DNA from: Sphingomonas sanxanigenens
Lineage (GTDB): Bacteria > Pseudomonadota > Alphaproteobacteria > Sphingomonadales > Sphingomonadaceae
DNA length: 64,000 nt
Assembly: GCA_003240855.1 (NCBI GenBank)
Contig: QFNN01000001.1
Location: 62,001-126,000, forward strand
Direction: 5' to 3'
The notes under the pieces: model-generated
Database searches by the model: none
What the model saw: the letters and a program-made list of their open reading frames with translations, nothing else
What the model was told of the DNA's origin: nothing
Shown: positions 17,169 to 25,761 of the stretch, in pieces
Layout: every line of letters begins with the position of its first letter
Position numbering within the stretch: the first letter of the stretch is position 1
Translations under genes and position numbers: made by a program

Positions 17169-17869
17169 CTATCGAAGCGCCGCTCCACGAACGAATCCGC
17201 CGCGCGATCGAGACGCGGATCATGTCGGGCGACTGGAAGCCCGGCCACCGCATCCCCTATGAGCATGAGCTTGAAGCCGAATATGCCTGCTCGCGCATGA
17301 CCGTGAGCAAGGCGCTGGGCGCTTTGGTGCAGGCAGGGCTGCTTGAACGGCGCAAGCGCGCCGGCACCTTCGTCGCCGCGCCGCGTTTTCACCGCGCGGC
17401 GCTCGAAATCCCTGACATTCGCGACGAGGTCGCGTCGCAGGGCCGCACTTATGGGCTGGAGCTGATCGAACGGTCAGCAAGGCGCGCAAACGCGGCGGAC
17501 CGTGCTTTGCTAGGCGGAGCGTCTGGCCGCCTGCTCGCGATCGACTGCCGCCACCTCGCCGACGGGCGGCCCTATGCGATCGAGCAGCGGCTGATCAGCC
17601 TTGCCGCCGTTCCCTCCGCCATCGACGCCGATTTCACAGTCGATCCGCCCGGATCATGGCTGCTCGATCACGTCCCCTGGACCGAAGCCGAGCATCGGAT
17701 CACCGCCATAAACGCCGACGCCGCGACCGCGCGGCTGCTGGCTGTGGACATCGGGCAGGCCTGCATCTGCCTCGAGCGATGGACATGGCGCGGCGACGAA
17801 CGGATCACTTATGCGCGGCAGGTCTATCCCGGCGGCAGCTATGGGCTGGTCGCGCACTTCAGGGCTTGA
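17165..17869 (+). CDS. hutC: GntR-family transcriptional repressor of histidine utilisation
   Basis: The 234-residue regulator has an N-terminal winged helix (residues 5-72; 'GDWKPGHRIPYEHELEAEYA', 'SRMTVSKALGALVQAGLLER') and a C-terminal UTRA effector domain. That domain ends in 'LERWTWRGDERITYARQVYP', a HutC hallmark. HutC represses the hut genes and is released by urocanate. The gene is translationally coupled to hutF. The palindrome at 15756-15769 is its likely operator and would make the hutFC unit autoregulated. A dispersed inverted repeat lies just after the stop. Confidence 0.95.
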   Translation: MTIEAPLHERIRRAIETRIMSGDWKPGHRIPYEHELEAEYACSRMTVSKALGALVQAGLLERRKRAGTFVAAPRFHRAALEIPDIRDEVASQGRTYGLELIERSARRANAADRALLGGASGRLLAIDCRHLADGRPYAIEQRLISLAAVPSAIDADFTVDPPGSWLLDHVPWTEAEHRITAINADAATARLLAVDIGQACICLERWTWRGDERITYARQVYPGGSYGLVAHFRA

Positions 17870-17892
17870 GCGCCGATCTTACACCAGCACTT

Positions 17893-17972
17893 CGTCATTG
17901 CGAGCGAAGCGAAGCAATCCAGAACGATGCCTGGCCTCCGACTGGATTGCTTCGCTGCGCTCGCAATGACGG
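17893..17972. repeat. Dispersed inverted repeat, type A, copy 1
   Basis: Two 30-nt arms (17893-17922 and 17942-17971) are complementary except for one base and enclose 19 nt. The arms begin CGTCATTGCGAGCG and end CGCTCGCAATGACG. The copy sits between the convergent genes hutC and kdgK. See the other copies at 35433, 39537, 43091 and 45533. Confidence 0.85.
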
Positions 17973-17985
17973 GGGGATGCCTTCG

Positions 17986-19002
17986 TCAGCGGCGAACGTC
18001 GAACCCGCCTTCGAGGAAGGCGACGACTTCGCCGGGGCCGGCGAGGCAGAAATCGCCGGGGATCGAATGTTTGAGCGCGGCGAAGGCGAGGCCGATCTCG
18101 GCAGCGGCATCCGGTCCCTGCGCCAGCCCGTGGAGCACGCCCGCAGCAAAGGCGTCGCCTCCGCCGATACGATCGACGATGCCGGCGATCCTCACTTCGC
18201 GCGTCTGGTGCGCCGAGGCGCGCGTATCGATCCGCGCGGACAGGCGGTGGCGATCGGCGTCATCGACATGGCGCGCGGTCGACGCGATAAACCGGAGCCT
18301 TGGGAATGCAGCGAACGCCGCTTCCGCCGCCTCGCGCCGCCGGTCCAGCCCGTCGCCCGAAAAATCCTGGCCGAGCAGCAGCGCAACGTCGCGATGATTG
18401 CCGAACATCAGATCGGCATGGCCGATCAGCTCGGAAAGGATTGCGCGCGGATCGCCATCCCATGCCGCCCAGAGCTGCGCGCGGAAATTGCCGTCGAACG
18501 AGACCGGGACGCCGGCGTCAGACGCCGCGCGGGCCGCAGCCAGCTCCATCGCCGTCCCATTGGGGCCAAGCGCCGGGGTGATTCCCGACAGGTGAAGCCG
18601 CCCCGCGCCCCGGAGCAGCGCCGGCCAGTCGAAGCTTGCGGGACCGGATGTGGCAAACAGGCTGCCCGCGCGATCATAGACGATCGACGAAGCGCGCAAC
18701 CCTGCGCCCTGCGCCAGGAAGTAAATGCCCATGCGCCCCGCGCCGCGCACCACGCGCGACACATCGACCCCCAGCCCGCGCACCTCGCGCAGCGCAGCAT
18801 CGCCCAGCGCATTATCAGGCAGCGCAGTGACCAGCGCCGACGCCGTGCCAAGCCGCGCGAGGCCGACCGCGACGTTGGTTTCCGCCCCGCCCCACACCGC
18901 ATCGAAGCGGCCCGACTGAAACAACATTTCCCGCCCCGGTGCGGACAGGCGCAGCAAAGTCTCTCCGAAGCAGAGGATGGGTGCGGCGGCGCTGTCGGTC
19001 AT
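17986..19002 (-). CDS. kdgK: 2-keto-3-deoxygluconate kinase (PfkB family)
   Basis: The 338-residue ribokinase-fold sugar kinase has the N-terminal 'LCFGETLLRLSAPGR' and 'WGGAETNVAVGLARLG', and the C-terminal PfkB signature 'DRIGGGDAFAAGVLHGL' with the catalytic Asp. These closely resemble 2-dehydro-3-deoxygluconate kinases, which make KDPG for the Entner-Doudoroff aldolase. Other PfkB substrates cannot be excluded. It is monocistronic on the minus strand, with a type A repeat 13 bp beyond its stop and a 43-bp gap to the sulfite dehydrogenase cytochrome gene in the same direction upstream. Confidence 0.85.
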   Translation of the reverse strand: MTDSAAAPILCFGETLLRLSAPGREMLFQSGRFDAVWGGAETNVAVGLARLGTASALVTALPDNALGDAALREVRGLGVDVSRVVRGAGRMGIYFLAQGAGLRASSIVYDRAGSLFATSGPASFDWPALLRGAGRLHLSGITPALGPNGTAMELAAARAASDAGVPVSFDGNFRAQLWAAWDGDPRAILSELIGHADLMFGNHRDVALLLGQDFSGDGLDRRREAAEAAFAAFPRLRFIASTARHVDDADRHRLSARIDTRASAHQTREVRIAGIVDRIGGGDAFAAGVLHGLAQGPDAAAEIGLAFAALKHSIPGDFCLAGPGEVVAFLEGGFDVRR

Positions 19003-19045
19003 ATACTCTCCCCGTGGCGCGGCAATCGCGCCGATTCACCGGCCC

Positions 19046-19417
19046 TTAGCGGGTTTCCCCGCCGCTCGCGACCATCTGGCTCAGATGATCGAGATAGACG
19101 ACGATGGCATCATCGTCGGTCTCGGGGATCGGCGCCTTATAAGCCTCGCGCATCTTGGCGACTGTCGCCAGCCACTGCTCATGCCTGAGCTTTGGCTGGA
19201 CGAGGATCATGCCGGGCGAATGACAGGCGGTGCAACGCTCGCGCACCAGCGCGACATTCGGACCGGGCGGCAGAGGCTCGTCCGATGTCGGCAGCGCGAT
19301 GCTCACCGAATGGACCGCAATCGCATCGGGCTCACGCGCCACGCCGGGTTTGGCGTAGCGATCGCAGCCCGAAAGCAATGCAAGGAGCGGCAGGAGCGCG
19401 AGGACAGGTCCCTTCAT
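19046..19417 (-). CDS. Monoheme cytochrome c lipoprotein, probable sulfite dehydrogenase cytochrome subunit
   Basis: The 123-residue protein has a lipoprotein signal peptide with lipobox 'LLSGC' (Cys at residue 18), so it is probably membrane-anchored by lipid. One heme c site, C-T-A-C-H, lies in 'RERCTACHSPGMIL', and a later Met in 'AKMREAY' or 'LSQMV' could be the distal ligand. The start overlaps the stop of the molybdopterin enzyme gene by 4 nt. By analogy with SorB it would accept electrons from sulfite oxidation. The pairing is strong; the function is inferred. Confidence 0.8.
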   Translation of the reverse strand: MKGPVLALLPLLALLSGCDRYAKPGVAREPDAIAVHSVSIALPTSDEPLPPGPNVALVRERCTACHSPGMILVQPKLRHEQWLATVAKMREAYKAPIPETDDDAIVVYLDHLSQMVASGGETR

Positions 19418-20649
19418 GCCGCCGTCACCGCCACGCGCTCGACCACGCAGCGCATATAGCCGCCGGGGTTCCAGTTGGGCCTGAACGGCTGTGCGACCCC
19501 GGCGCTGTTGGTGACGCGGCTCATCAGCGTCAGCGCGCCGCTCGGCACAGGCGGGAACAACGCCTCGAAGCGGCGGAAGCTGTAGCGCCCCTCGTCACGG
19601 CCCAGCGTCGCGCGCCGCCAGTTCCGCCCGGCGTCGATCGAGACATCGACCGTGGCGACGCCCTGATCCCCGCCCATCGCGATGCCGCGCACCGACAGCG
19701 GCGCGCCCGCCGCGACCGTCGCGCCATCGGCCAGATTGGTGACGAAGGAGCGCGGCGGCATCGTGCTGATCGGCTGGGTCGGAAAATCCTTGGCCCCCGG
19801 CGCCACATTCGCCCCGGGAGTCGAGGGCACGCGATAGGCCTTGGCCATCCAGTAATTCTCGTCGGGCGCGGTCAGCACCTCTATGTCGTCGAGCATCTTC
19901 ACCCAATAGGTGGAGAACCAGCCGGGAACGATCAGCCGGAGCGGAAAACCATTGAGCAGCGGGAGTTGCTCACCATTCATGCCGTAGGCGACGATCACCT
20001 CGTCGCTGAGCGCATGGTCGATCTCCAGCGACTTGAAATAGTCCGGATCGGGCGTCAGCGGCTGATCGGCCGCGCCGAAACGGACCGCGACCGAACCCGC
20101 CTTCACGCCCGCCTGCGCCAGCAGATCCTTCAGCCGCACGCCCAGCCAGCGCGCATTGCCCATGGCGCCATTGGCCCATTGCGCGCCGGGCACGCGCGGC
20201 TCGAAAAGCCCGCGCGAATTGCCCGAACATTGATTGACGGCCGCGATCTCGACGCGCGGCATCGCGATGAGGTCCTCCACCGCCAGGCTCAGTTCGCGCG
20301 CGACATTGCCGCGCACTTTCAGCCGCCATGCATCGACGTCGATCTCGGTCGGCACCTGCGCGAGATGCCAGCGGACATAAAAGCGGTCATTGGGCGTGAA
20401 CACGCCCTGATCGAAAACCTCGAAGGGCGTTTCCAGCAGCGGCGGGCGGTTGCGCTGCAGGATCATCTCGCCTTTTTGGGGGAAGGCCCGGGTCAGCGCG
20501 CGTTCGCCCGGGCCGCCGGGAAGCCGGAGGTCGACCAGCCCGCCGCCGACGACGGCCGCGGCCGCGCCCGTACCTGCCAGCCCTGCGCCGACGAGCAGAC
20601 GCCGACGGCTGAGCGCATAAGCAAGCGACGCGTCGAGCCGGTCCACCAT
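19414..20649 (-). CDS. Molybdopterin-dependent sulfite oxidoreductase (SorA/SoxC-like)
   Basis: The 411-residue periplasmic enzyme carries a twin-arginine signal ('SRRRLLVGAGLAGTG', residues 14-28). The sulfite-oxidase fold follows, with the Mo-ligating Cys141 in 'NQCSGNSRG' and Arg/Trp-rich substrate loops ('GFPLRLIVPGWFSTYWVK'). The C-terminal dimerisation domain ends 'NWNPGGYMRCVVERV'. ATG 20649 is preceded by GGGAGA and starts the Tat signal. It overlaps the cytochrome gene by 4 nt. Together they likely oxidise sulfite to sulfate and pass electrons to the respiratory chain. A SoxC-like role is less likely because no sox genes are here. Confidence 0.88.
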   Translation of the reverse strand: MVDRLDASLAYALSRRRLLVGAGLAGTGAAAAVVGGGLVDLRLPGGPGERALTRAFPQKGEMILQRNRPPLLETPFEVFDQGVFTPNDRFYVRWHLAQVPTEIDVDAWRLKVRGNVARELSLAVEDLIAMPRVEIAAVNQCSGNSRGLFEPRVPGAQWANGAMGNARWLGVRLKDLLAQAGVKAGSVAVRFGAADQPLTPDPDYFKSLEIDHALSDEVIVAYGMNGEQLPLLNGFPLRLIVPGWFSTYWVKMLDDIEVLTAPDENYWMAKAYRVPSTPGANVAPGAKDFPTQPISTMPPRSFVTNLADGATVAAGAPLSVRGIAMGGDQGVATVDVSIDAGRNWRRATLGRDEGRYSFRRFEALFPPVPSGALTLMSRVTNSAGVAQPFRPNWNPGGYMRCVVERVAVTAA

Positions 20650-20779
20650 TCTTATCTCCCTCGCTTCGCGCTTGCCCCCGTTCACGCGGCGAAGGCAAGT
20701 CCGAACATGGCTTGGCGAAACGCGCCAAGCCCGCTAGGGGCGGCGGCGACGCAGGGCGACAGCCCTCGTCGAGATCGCG

Positions 20780-20970
20780 CCGGTGCCCCGCAAGGGGCCT
20801 AAGAGGGAATGCGGAGCGGGCGGAAGCCCGCAAGCCGCGGCTGTCCCTGCAACTGTGAGCGGCGAGCGCGATGCCCACGCCTTCCTTTCGGGGAAGGCAG
20901 CCACTGGACCCGAACGGGTCCGGGAAGGCGGGCATCGGGCGATGACCCGCGAGCCAGGAGACCTGCCGGC
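20780..20970 (+). ncRNA. Cobalamin riboswitch aptamer upstream of btuB
   Basis: The conserved pieces appear in order: G-G-T-G-C near 20782, 'AAGAGGGAATGCGG' (20801-20814), 'GCCGCGGCTGTCCCTGCAAC' region (20834-20853), and the B12 box GAGCCAGGAGACCTGCC (20951-20967). The leader is about 380 nt to the btuB start. This class binds adenosyl- or other cobalamins and lowers expression of the downstream uptake gene when vitamin is plentiful. The presence of btuB immediately downstream supports the call. Confidence 0.95.
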
Positions 20971-21118
20971 GCGATGTCGCTCTTGCCATGGTCCAGGGAA
21001 AGGCCAGGGCACGGTCCTCCGTCTGAGCGACGAACGAGCGGCTGGGGCCGCACGGTGCGAAGCTCGCGGGCGCTATCCGGGCGTCGGCCCGCGCGTTTGC
21101 CCGGCCGGATGACGGCAG

Positions 21119-21150
21119 GTCCCCGCCTTTGTCGCTAAGACGCCGGGGGT
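21119..21150 (+). promoter_or_regulatory. Candidate hairpin masking the btuB ribosome binding site
   Basis: TCCCCG (21120-21125) can pair with CGGGGG (21144-21149), the only purine-rich run ahead of the btuB ATG at 21160. No T-run terminator is visible in the leader. Translational control by sequestration would fit cobalamin riboswitches of Gram-negative bacteria. This is a structural inference. Confidence 0.4.
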
Positions 21151-21159
21151 TTTGTAACG

Positions 21160-23100
21160 ATGAAGAGCATTTTCCATTCCGCCTCGCTTGCCGCCGTCGC
21201 GGCCATGCTGGCGTCCACGCCCGCCTTCGCCGCCGATGACGACGGCGCGACCGGCAACGACATCATCATCACCGCCAGCCGCACCGGCCAGCCCGAGCGG
21301 ATCGACAATATCGGCGTTTCGGCGACGCTGCTCGACGCGCAGGCGCTCGACCAGCGCCAGACGCGCATCGTGTCGGACATATTGCGCGACGTGCCGGGGG
21401 TGGCCGTAAGCCGCTCGGGCAATGTCGGCGGGATGACGCAGGTCCGCATCCGCGGCAGCGAGGCCAATCATGTGCTGGTGCTGATCGACGGGATCGAGGT
21501 TTCCGATCCCTATCAGGGCGAATATGATTTCGGCACGCTGATCGCCGACCCCGATGCGCGCGTCGAGGTGCTGCGCGGCCAGCAAAGCGCGCTCTATGGA
21601 TCAGACGCGATCGGCGGCGTGATCCAATATGTCACCGCATCGGGGCGCGAGACGCCGGGCGTCTCGCTCCGCGCCGAGGGCGGATCGTTCGACACCGCAT
21701 CGGCCGCCGCGCGCGTCGGCGGATCGAGCGGAACGTTCGACTATGCGGCCACCGGGTCCTTCTATCATACCGGCGGCACGCCGACCGCGTTCGGCGGCAC
21801 GCGCGACGTGGGATCGGACAGCGTCGGCGCGTCGCTCAAGCTCAACTGGCAGGCGGCCGAGAATCTCAAGATCTCGGCGGTCGGGCGCTACAGCTATACC
21901 GACGCAGACTATAATAATACCGACTATACGCCCGGCAGCCCGACCTTCGGCTATCTGATCGATTCGCCCGGCGTCCGCACGCGCAACCACGCCTTCTATG
22001 GCCTTCTTCGCGCGCAACTCGGCCTGCTCGACGATCGCTGGGTCAGCACGCTGACCGGCCAGATCGCCGACACCAAGCGCGACGATTTCGACCATGACGA
22101 CCGCACATCGGGCGACAAGGGCACACGCTACAAGGCGTCGTTCGACAGCAGCTTCCGCATCGGCGAAGGCGCGGTGAAGCACAAGCTGACCGTCGCGACC
22201 GACGTCGAGCGCGAGGATTATCAGAACAGCTCACCCGATCCGTTCGGCTTCGTCTTTACCGGCAAGCGCCACACCGACAATGTCGGCCTGATCGGCCAAT
22301 ATGATCTGAGCGTAGGCGACAATTTCACCGCCGGCGCCTCGATCCGCCACGATTTCAACAATCGCTTCGCCGATGCGACCACCTATCGTGCGCAGGCCAG
22401 CTACCGCTTCGACAGTGGCACCCGCCTTCACGCCGCGATTGGATCGGGCGTCAAGAATCCCGGCTTTTACGAACTTTATGGCTATTCGGACGGCCGCTAT
22501 ATCGGCAATCCCAACCTGAAGCCCGAAAAGTCCGAAGGGTGGGAAGCCGGCGTCGAGCAGGCGTTCGGCGCCATAGCGACGATCGGCGCGACCTGGTTCG
22601 ACAATCGCCTGAAAGACGAAATCTACACCGCCTATCCGGCGCCCGCCTATGTCGCGACGCCCGCCAACCGCTCCACCAAGTCCAAGCAGCAGGGCATCGA
22701 GACCTATGCCTCGATCCGTCCCTCGCCCCAGTGGCGAATCGACGCCGCCTACACCTGGCTCCATGCGCGCGAGGATGGGCTGGCCGAGGTGCGGCGCCCG
22801 AAGCACATCGCCAGCGTCAACGTCGCCTGGACGAGCAGGGACGATCGCTTCACCGGCACCGTCACGGCGCGCTACAATGGCCCGCAGACCGACCTTGCCT
22901 ATACCGATCCGTCCTTCATTCCCGATCGGGTGACGCTGAAAAGCTATACGCTGGTCAACCTGGCGGCCGATTACAAGCTGACCAGGGCGCTCGCCGTCTT
23001 TGGGCGGATCGAGAATCTGCTGGGCGAGGATTATCAGGAAATCTTCGGGATCCGCACGGCGGGTCGGGCGGCCTATGCCGGCATCCGCGCCCGTTTCTGA
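21160..23100 (+). CDS. btuB: TonB-dependent vitamin B12 outer-membrane receptor
   Basis: The 646-residue receptor has a signal peptide (MKSIFHSASLAAVAAMLASTPAFA), a TonB box-like 'DIIITASRT', and a plug domain with 'VRIRGSEANHVLVLIDGIEV' and 'VEVLRGQQSALYGSDAIGG'. A 22-strand beta-barrel ends 'AGIRARF' with terminal Phe. Length and the upstream cobalamin riboswitch identify it as BtuB rather than a siderophore receptor. It converges on btuF, with 4 nt between stop codons, and btuCD follow, completing the uptake system. Confidence 0.95.
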   Translation: MKSIFHSASLAAVAAMLASTPAFAADDDGATGNDIIITASRTGQPERIDNIGVSATLLDAQALDQRQTRIVSDILRDVPGVAVSRSGNVGGMTQVRIRGSEANHVLVLIDGIEVSDPYQGEYDFGTLIADPDARVEVLRGQQSALYGSDAIGGVIQYVTASGRETPGVSLRAEGGSFDTASAAARVGGSSGTFDYAATGSFYHTGGTPTAFGGTRDVGSDSVGASLKLNWQAAENLKISAVGRYSYTDADYNNTDYTPGSPTFGYLIDSPGVRTRNHAFYGLLRAQLGLLDDRWVSTLTGQIADTKRDDFDHDDRTSGDKGTRYKASFDSSFRIGEGAVKHKLTVATDVEREDYQNSSPDPFGFVFTGKRHTDNVGLIGQYDLSVGDNFTAGASIRHDFNNRFADATTYRAQASYRFDSGTRLHAAIGSGVKNPGFYELYGYSDGRYIGNPNLKPEKSEGWEAGVEQAFGAIATIGATWFDNRLKDEIYTAYPAPAYVATPANRSTKSKQQGIETYASIRPSPQWRIDAAYTWLHAREDGLAEVRRPKHIASVNVAWTSRDDRFTGTVTARYNGPQTDLAYTDPSFIPDRVTLKSYTLVNLAADYKLTRALAVFGRIENLLGEDYQEIFGIRTAGRAAYAGIRARF

Positions 23101-23104
23101 GCGA

Positions 23105-23932
23105 TCAACGGCCCGCGGCGTGCAACTGCGCCGCGAGGCTCCTCGCCGCTATCGGGTAGGAGGGGCCGCCACACACCGTGGCGGCCTCCGGTATCCGCAG
23201 GCGAGGTATGCCGGCGATCGCGGGATGGTGCAGCAGTTCCGTGCCGCGATCGACGGTCTTGTCGCTGCTGCTTTCGACGATCAGCATGTCGGGATGCGCG
23301 ACCACCATCTGCTCCAGCGACAGCCGCGACAGGACCGGCCGGTCGAGCACGCTCGCGAGGTTGGTGACGCCCAGCCGCTTCATGATATCGTCGACCAGCG
23401 TGCCCGTGCCGGTAAGATAGCCGCGGCGCTGATAATAAGCCGCGACGGTGCGCAGGCGAGCCGGCCGGACGCCCTTCAGCTCGGCATCCATGCGCGCGAT
23501 CAGCGCCTCGCCGCGTTCAGGATGGCCCAGCGCGCGCGCGACCGTGCGAACCTGATCGACGATCTGGACGTAGCTGTCCGCCGGGGGAAGATCGAGCGTC
23601 GCGATCGGGCGGCCTTCGGCGTCGCGAAAGGTCGGCGTCATGCGCCAGGGGCTGGCGATCACCAGATCGGGCCGCGTCATCGCGACATCCTCGGCACGGC
23701 CGCTGGTCACCGGAAAGCGCACGGCCTCGCGCGCGGCGAAGGACATTGCGGGATCGCGCGCATATCTGGTCAGCCCGACGATCTGGCCCGGATCGGCAAG
23801 CGCGATCAGATATTGATCAGCGCAGAGATTGAGCGAAAGGACTCGCCTGGGCGCGGCCGGAGGGGATGGGGCCTGCGTCGCGCCGATGGCGGCCGCGATC
23901 GCCATGGCCATATTTGCGAGCATCTCGATCAT
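23105..23932 (-). CDS. btuF: Periplasmic cobalamin-binding protein
   Basis: The 275-residue protein has a short signal-like N-terminus (MAMAIAAAIGATQA). The helical-backbone substrate-binding fold of cluster A-III proteins follows: 'RRVLSLNLCADQYLIALADP', 'MTRPDLVIASPW', and 'MVVAHPDMLIVESSSDKTV'. It would deliver B12 to BtuCD. ATG 23932 is used; ATG 23911 is an alternative directly before the hydrophobic segment. It is transcribed opposite to btuB and btuCD. Only 38 bp separate its start from that of btuC. Confidence 0.87.
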   Translation of the reverse strand: MIEMLANMAMAIAAAIGATQAPSPPAAPRRVLSLNLCADQYLIALADPGQIVGLTRYARDPAMSFAAREAVRFPVTSGRAEDVAMTRPDLVIASPWRMTPTFRDAEGRPIATLDLPPADSYVQIVDQVRTVARALGHPERGEALIARMDAELKGVRPARLRTVAAYYQRRGYLTGTGTLVDDIMKRLGVTNLASVLDRPVLSRLSLEQMVVAHPDMLIVESSSDKTVDRGTELLHHPAIAGIPRLRIPEAATVCGGPSYPIAARSLAAQLHAAGR

Positions 23933-23970
23933 GCCTGCGCGATGCAGCGCCGGGCGGGCGGACGCAAGCC

Positions 23971-24960
23971 ATGATCCGCCGCCCGATCCTGATTGGCGCG
24001 CTTGCGCTGCTCGCGGCAGCGGCGGGCGTCGCCTCGCTGGCGTTCGGCAGCGCCCCTCTTCCCTTCGCGCAGGTGATCGGCGCGCTTGCCGGAGCGCACG
24101 ACCCGGTGGCGCGCACAATCGTGCTCGACCTGCGCCTGCCCCGCGCGCTGCTCGCGCTGCTGATCGGCGCGATGCTGGGCGCGAGCGGCGCCGCGCTGCA
24201 GGGCTATCTGCGCAATCCGCTGGCCGAACCGGCCGTGCTCGGCGCATCGAACATGGCGGCGCTGGGCGCAGTTATCATTCTCTATTTCGGGTTCTCGACG
24301 CTGAGTCCGCTGCTGCTGCCGCTTGCCGCCATAGCCGGCGCGGTGATCGCGATCGCGCCCTTGCTATTGCTGGCCGGGCGCGCCGAAAGTCCGCTGACGC
24401 TGATCCTCGCCGGCGTGGCGATCAGCACGCTGGCCGGCGCCGGGATCAGCCTGGCCCTCAACCTGGCGCCCAACCCGTTCGCGGCGTTCGAGATCATGAC
24501 CTGGTTGATGGGATCGATAGAGGACCGGTCGACGCTCCACGTCTGGATCGCTCTCCCCTGCGTCGCCATCGGGCTGGGCCTGCTATTCTGGGATGCGCGC
24601 GCGCTCGACGCGCTGAGCCTGGGCGAGGATGGCGCGCAGACGCTGGGGATCGACCTGCGTCGCGTGCGGCTGCGCATGCTGATCGCGGTCGCCGTCGGCG
24701 TGGGAGGCACAGTGGCTGTGGCCGGCGCGATCGGTTTCGTCGGGCTGATCGTCCCGCATCTCGTCCGCCCCCTGACCGACAGGACGCCGGGGGCGACGCT
24801 GCTGCCGTCGGCGCTGGGGGGAGCAGCGCTGCTCAGCCTAGCGGACATCGCGGTGCGCATCATCCCGGCGACCAACGAGCTGCGCCTCGGCGTCGTCACC
24901 GCACTGCTCGGCGTGCCGGTGTTCCTGGCCTGGCTGTTCCGGGAGCGGCGGCTATGGTGA
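23971..24960 (+). CDS. btuC: Cobalamin ABC transporter permease (FecCD family)
   Basis: The 329-residue permease has about ten membrane helices with family motifs 'RLPRALLALLIGAMLGASGA', 'YLRNPLAEPAVLGASNMAA' and 'GAIGFVGLIVPHLVRPL'; the last marks the coupling helix region. Siderophore permeases share this family, but the btuB-riboswitch-btuF context argues for cobalamin. ATG 23971 is the first Met before the first helix; upstream in-frame residues are arginine-rich and unlikely. The stop overlaps the btuD start. Confidence 0.88.
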   Translation: MIRRPILIGALALLAAAAGVASLAFGSAPLPFAQVIGALAGAHDPVARTIVLDLRLPRALLALLIGAMLGASGAALQGYLRNPLAEPAVLGASNMAALGAVIILYFGFSTLSPLLLPLAAIAGAVIAIAPLLLLAGRAESPLTLILAGVAISTLAGAGISLALNLAPNPFAAFEIMTWLMGSIEDRSTLHVWIALPCVAIGLGLLFWDARALDALSLGEDGAQTLGIDLRRVRLRMLIAVAVGVGGTVAVAGAIGFVGLIVPHLVRPLTDRTPGATLLPSALGGAALLSLADIAVRIIPATNELRLGVVTALLGVPVFLAWLFRERRLW

Positions 24961-25730
24961 TGCTCTCGGTGGAAGGGGTCAGCGTCCGGCTCGGCGGGCG
25001 CGACGTGCTTCGCGGTGTCGACGCGCGATTCGCCGGCGGCGCGCTGATCGGCGTCATCGGTCCCAATGGCGCGGGCAAATCCACTCTGGCGCGCGTCATG
25101 CTGGGCCTGATCGCGCCTTCAGGGGGGCAGGCGCGCATCGACGGCGCGACAGTGACCGACATCAGTCGCGCATCGCTCGCCCGCCGGATCGCCTATCTGC
25201 CGCAAGGTCAGGCGCTGCACTGGCCGCTCAGCGTCGAGCGGCTCGTGGCGCTCGGCCGGTTGCCGCATCTCGGCCCATTCTCGCGCATGACCGACGCCGA
25301 TCGCGCCGCGATCGACGAGGCGATCGCCCAGACGGGCATGACCGACCTGCGCGATCGCACCGCGACAAATCTGTCCGGCGGCGAGCGCGCCCGTGCGTTG
25401 CTCGCCCGCGCACTGGCGGTCGGCGCGCCCGCGCTGATCGCGGACGAACCCCTGGCCGCGCTCGACCCGGGCCACCAGATTCAGGTCATGCAGTTGCTCA
25501 AGGCGCGCGCGGATGACGGCGCGCTCGTCATCGCGGTGCTTCACGATCTCACCATGGCGGCGCGCTATTGCGGACGATTGCTGCTGCTCGACCGGGGGGC
25601 GCTGGTCGCCGACGGCCCGCCGGCCGAAGTGCTGACGCCGGAATTGCTGCGCAGCACATATGGCGTCGAGGCATGGATCGGCGAGACCGGAGGCGCACCG
25701 CTGATCGTCCCGGTCAAAGCGACGACTTGA
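24954..25730 (+). CDS. btuD: Cobalamin ABC transporter ATP-binding protein
   Basis: The 258-residue ATPase has Walker A 'GPNGAGKST', a Q-loop in 'AYLPQGQALHWPL', signature 'LSGGERARALLARAL', Walker B 'ALIADEP' and the switch His in 'AVLHDLTMAARYC'. Its ATG (24954) lies inside btuC, overlapping by 7 nt, so translation is coupled. A second in-frame ATG at 24960 is possible. It drives B12 import through BtuC. Confidence 0.9.
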   Translation: MVMLSVEGVSVRLGGRDVLRGVDARFAGGALIGVIGPNGAGKSTLARVMLGLIAPSGGQARIDGATVTDISRASLARRIAYLPQGQALHWPLSVERLVALGRLPHLGPFSRMTDADRAAIDEAIAQTGMTDLRDRTATNLSGGERARALLARALAVGAPALIADEPLAALDPGHQIQVMQLLKARADDGALVIAVLHDLTMAARYCGRLLLLDRGALVADGPPAEVLTPELLRSTYGVEAWIGETGGAPLIVPVKATT

Positions 25731-25761
25731 CGTATGCCTCGTTGCGGCGAATGATGCGGCG

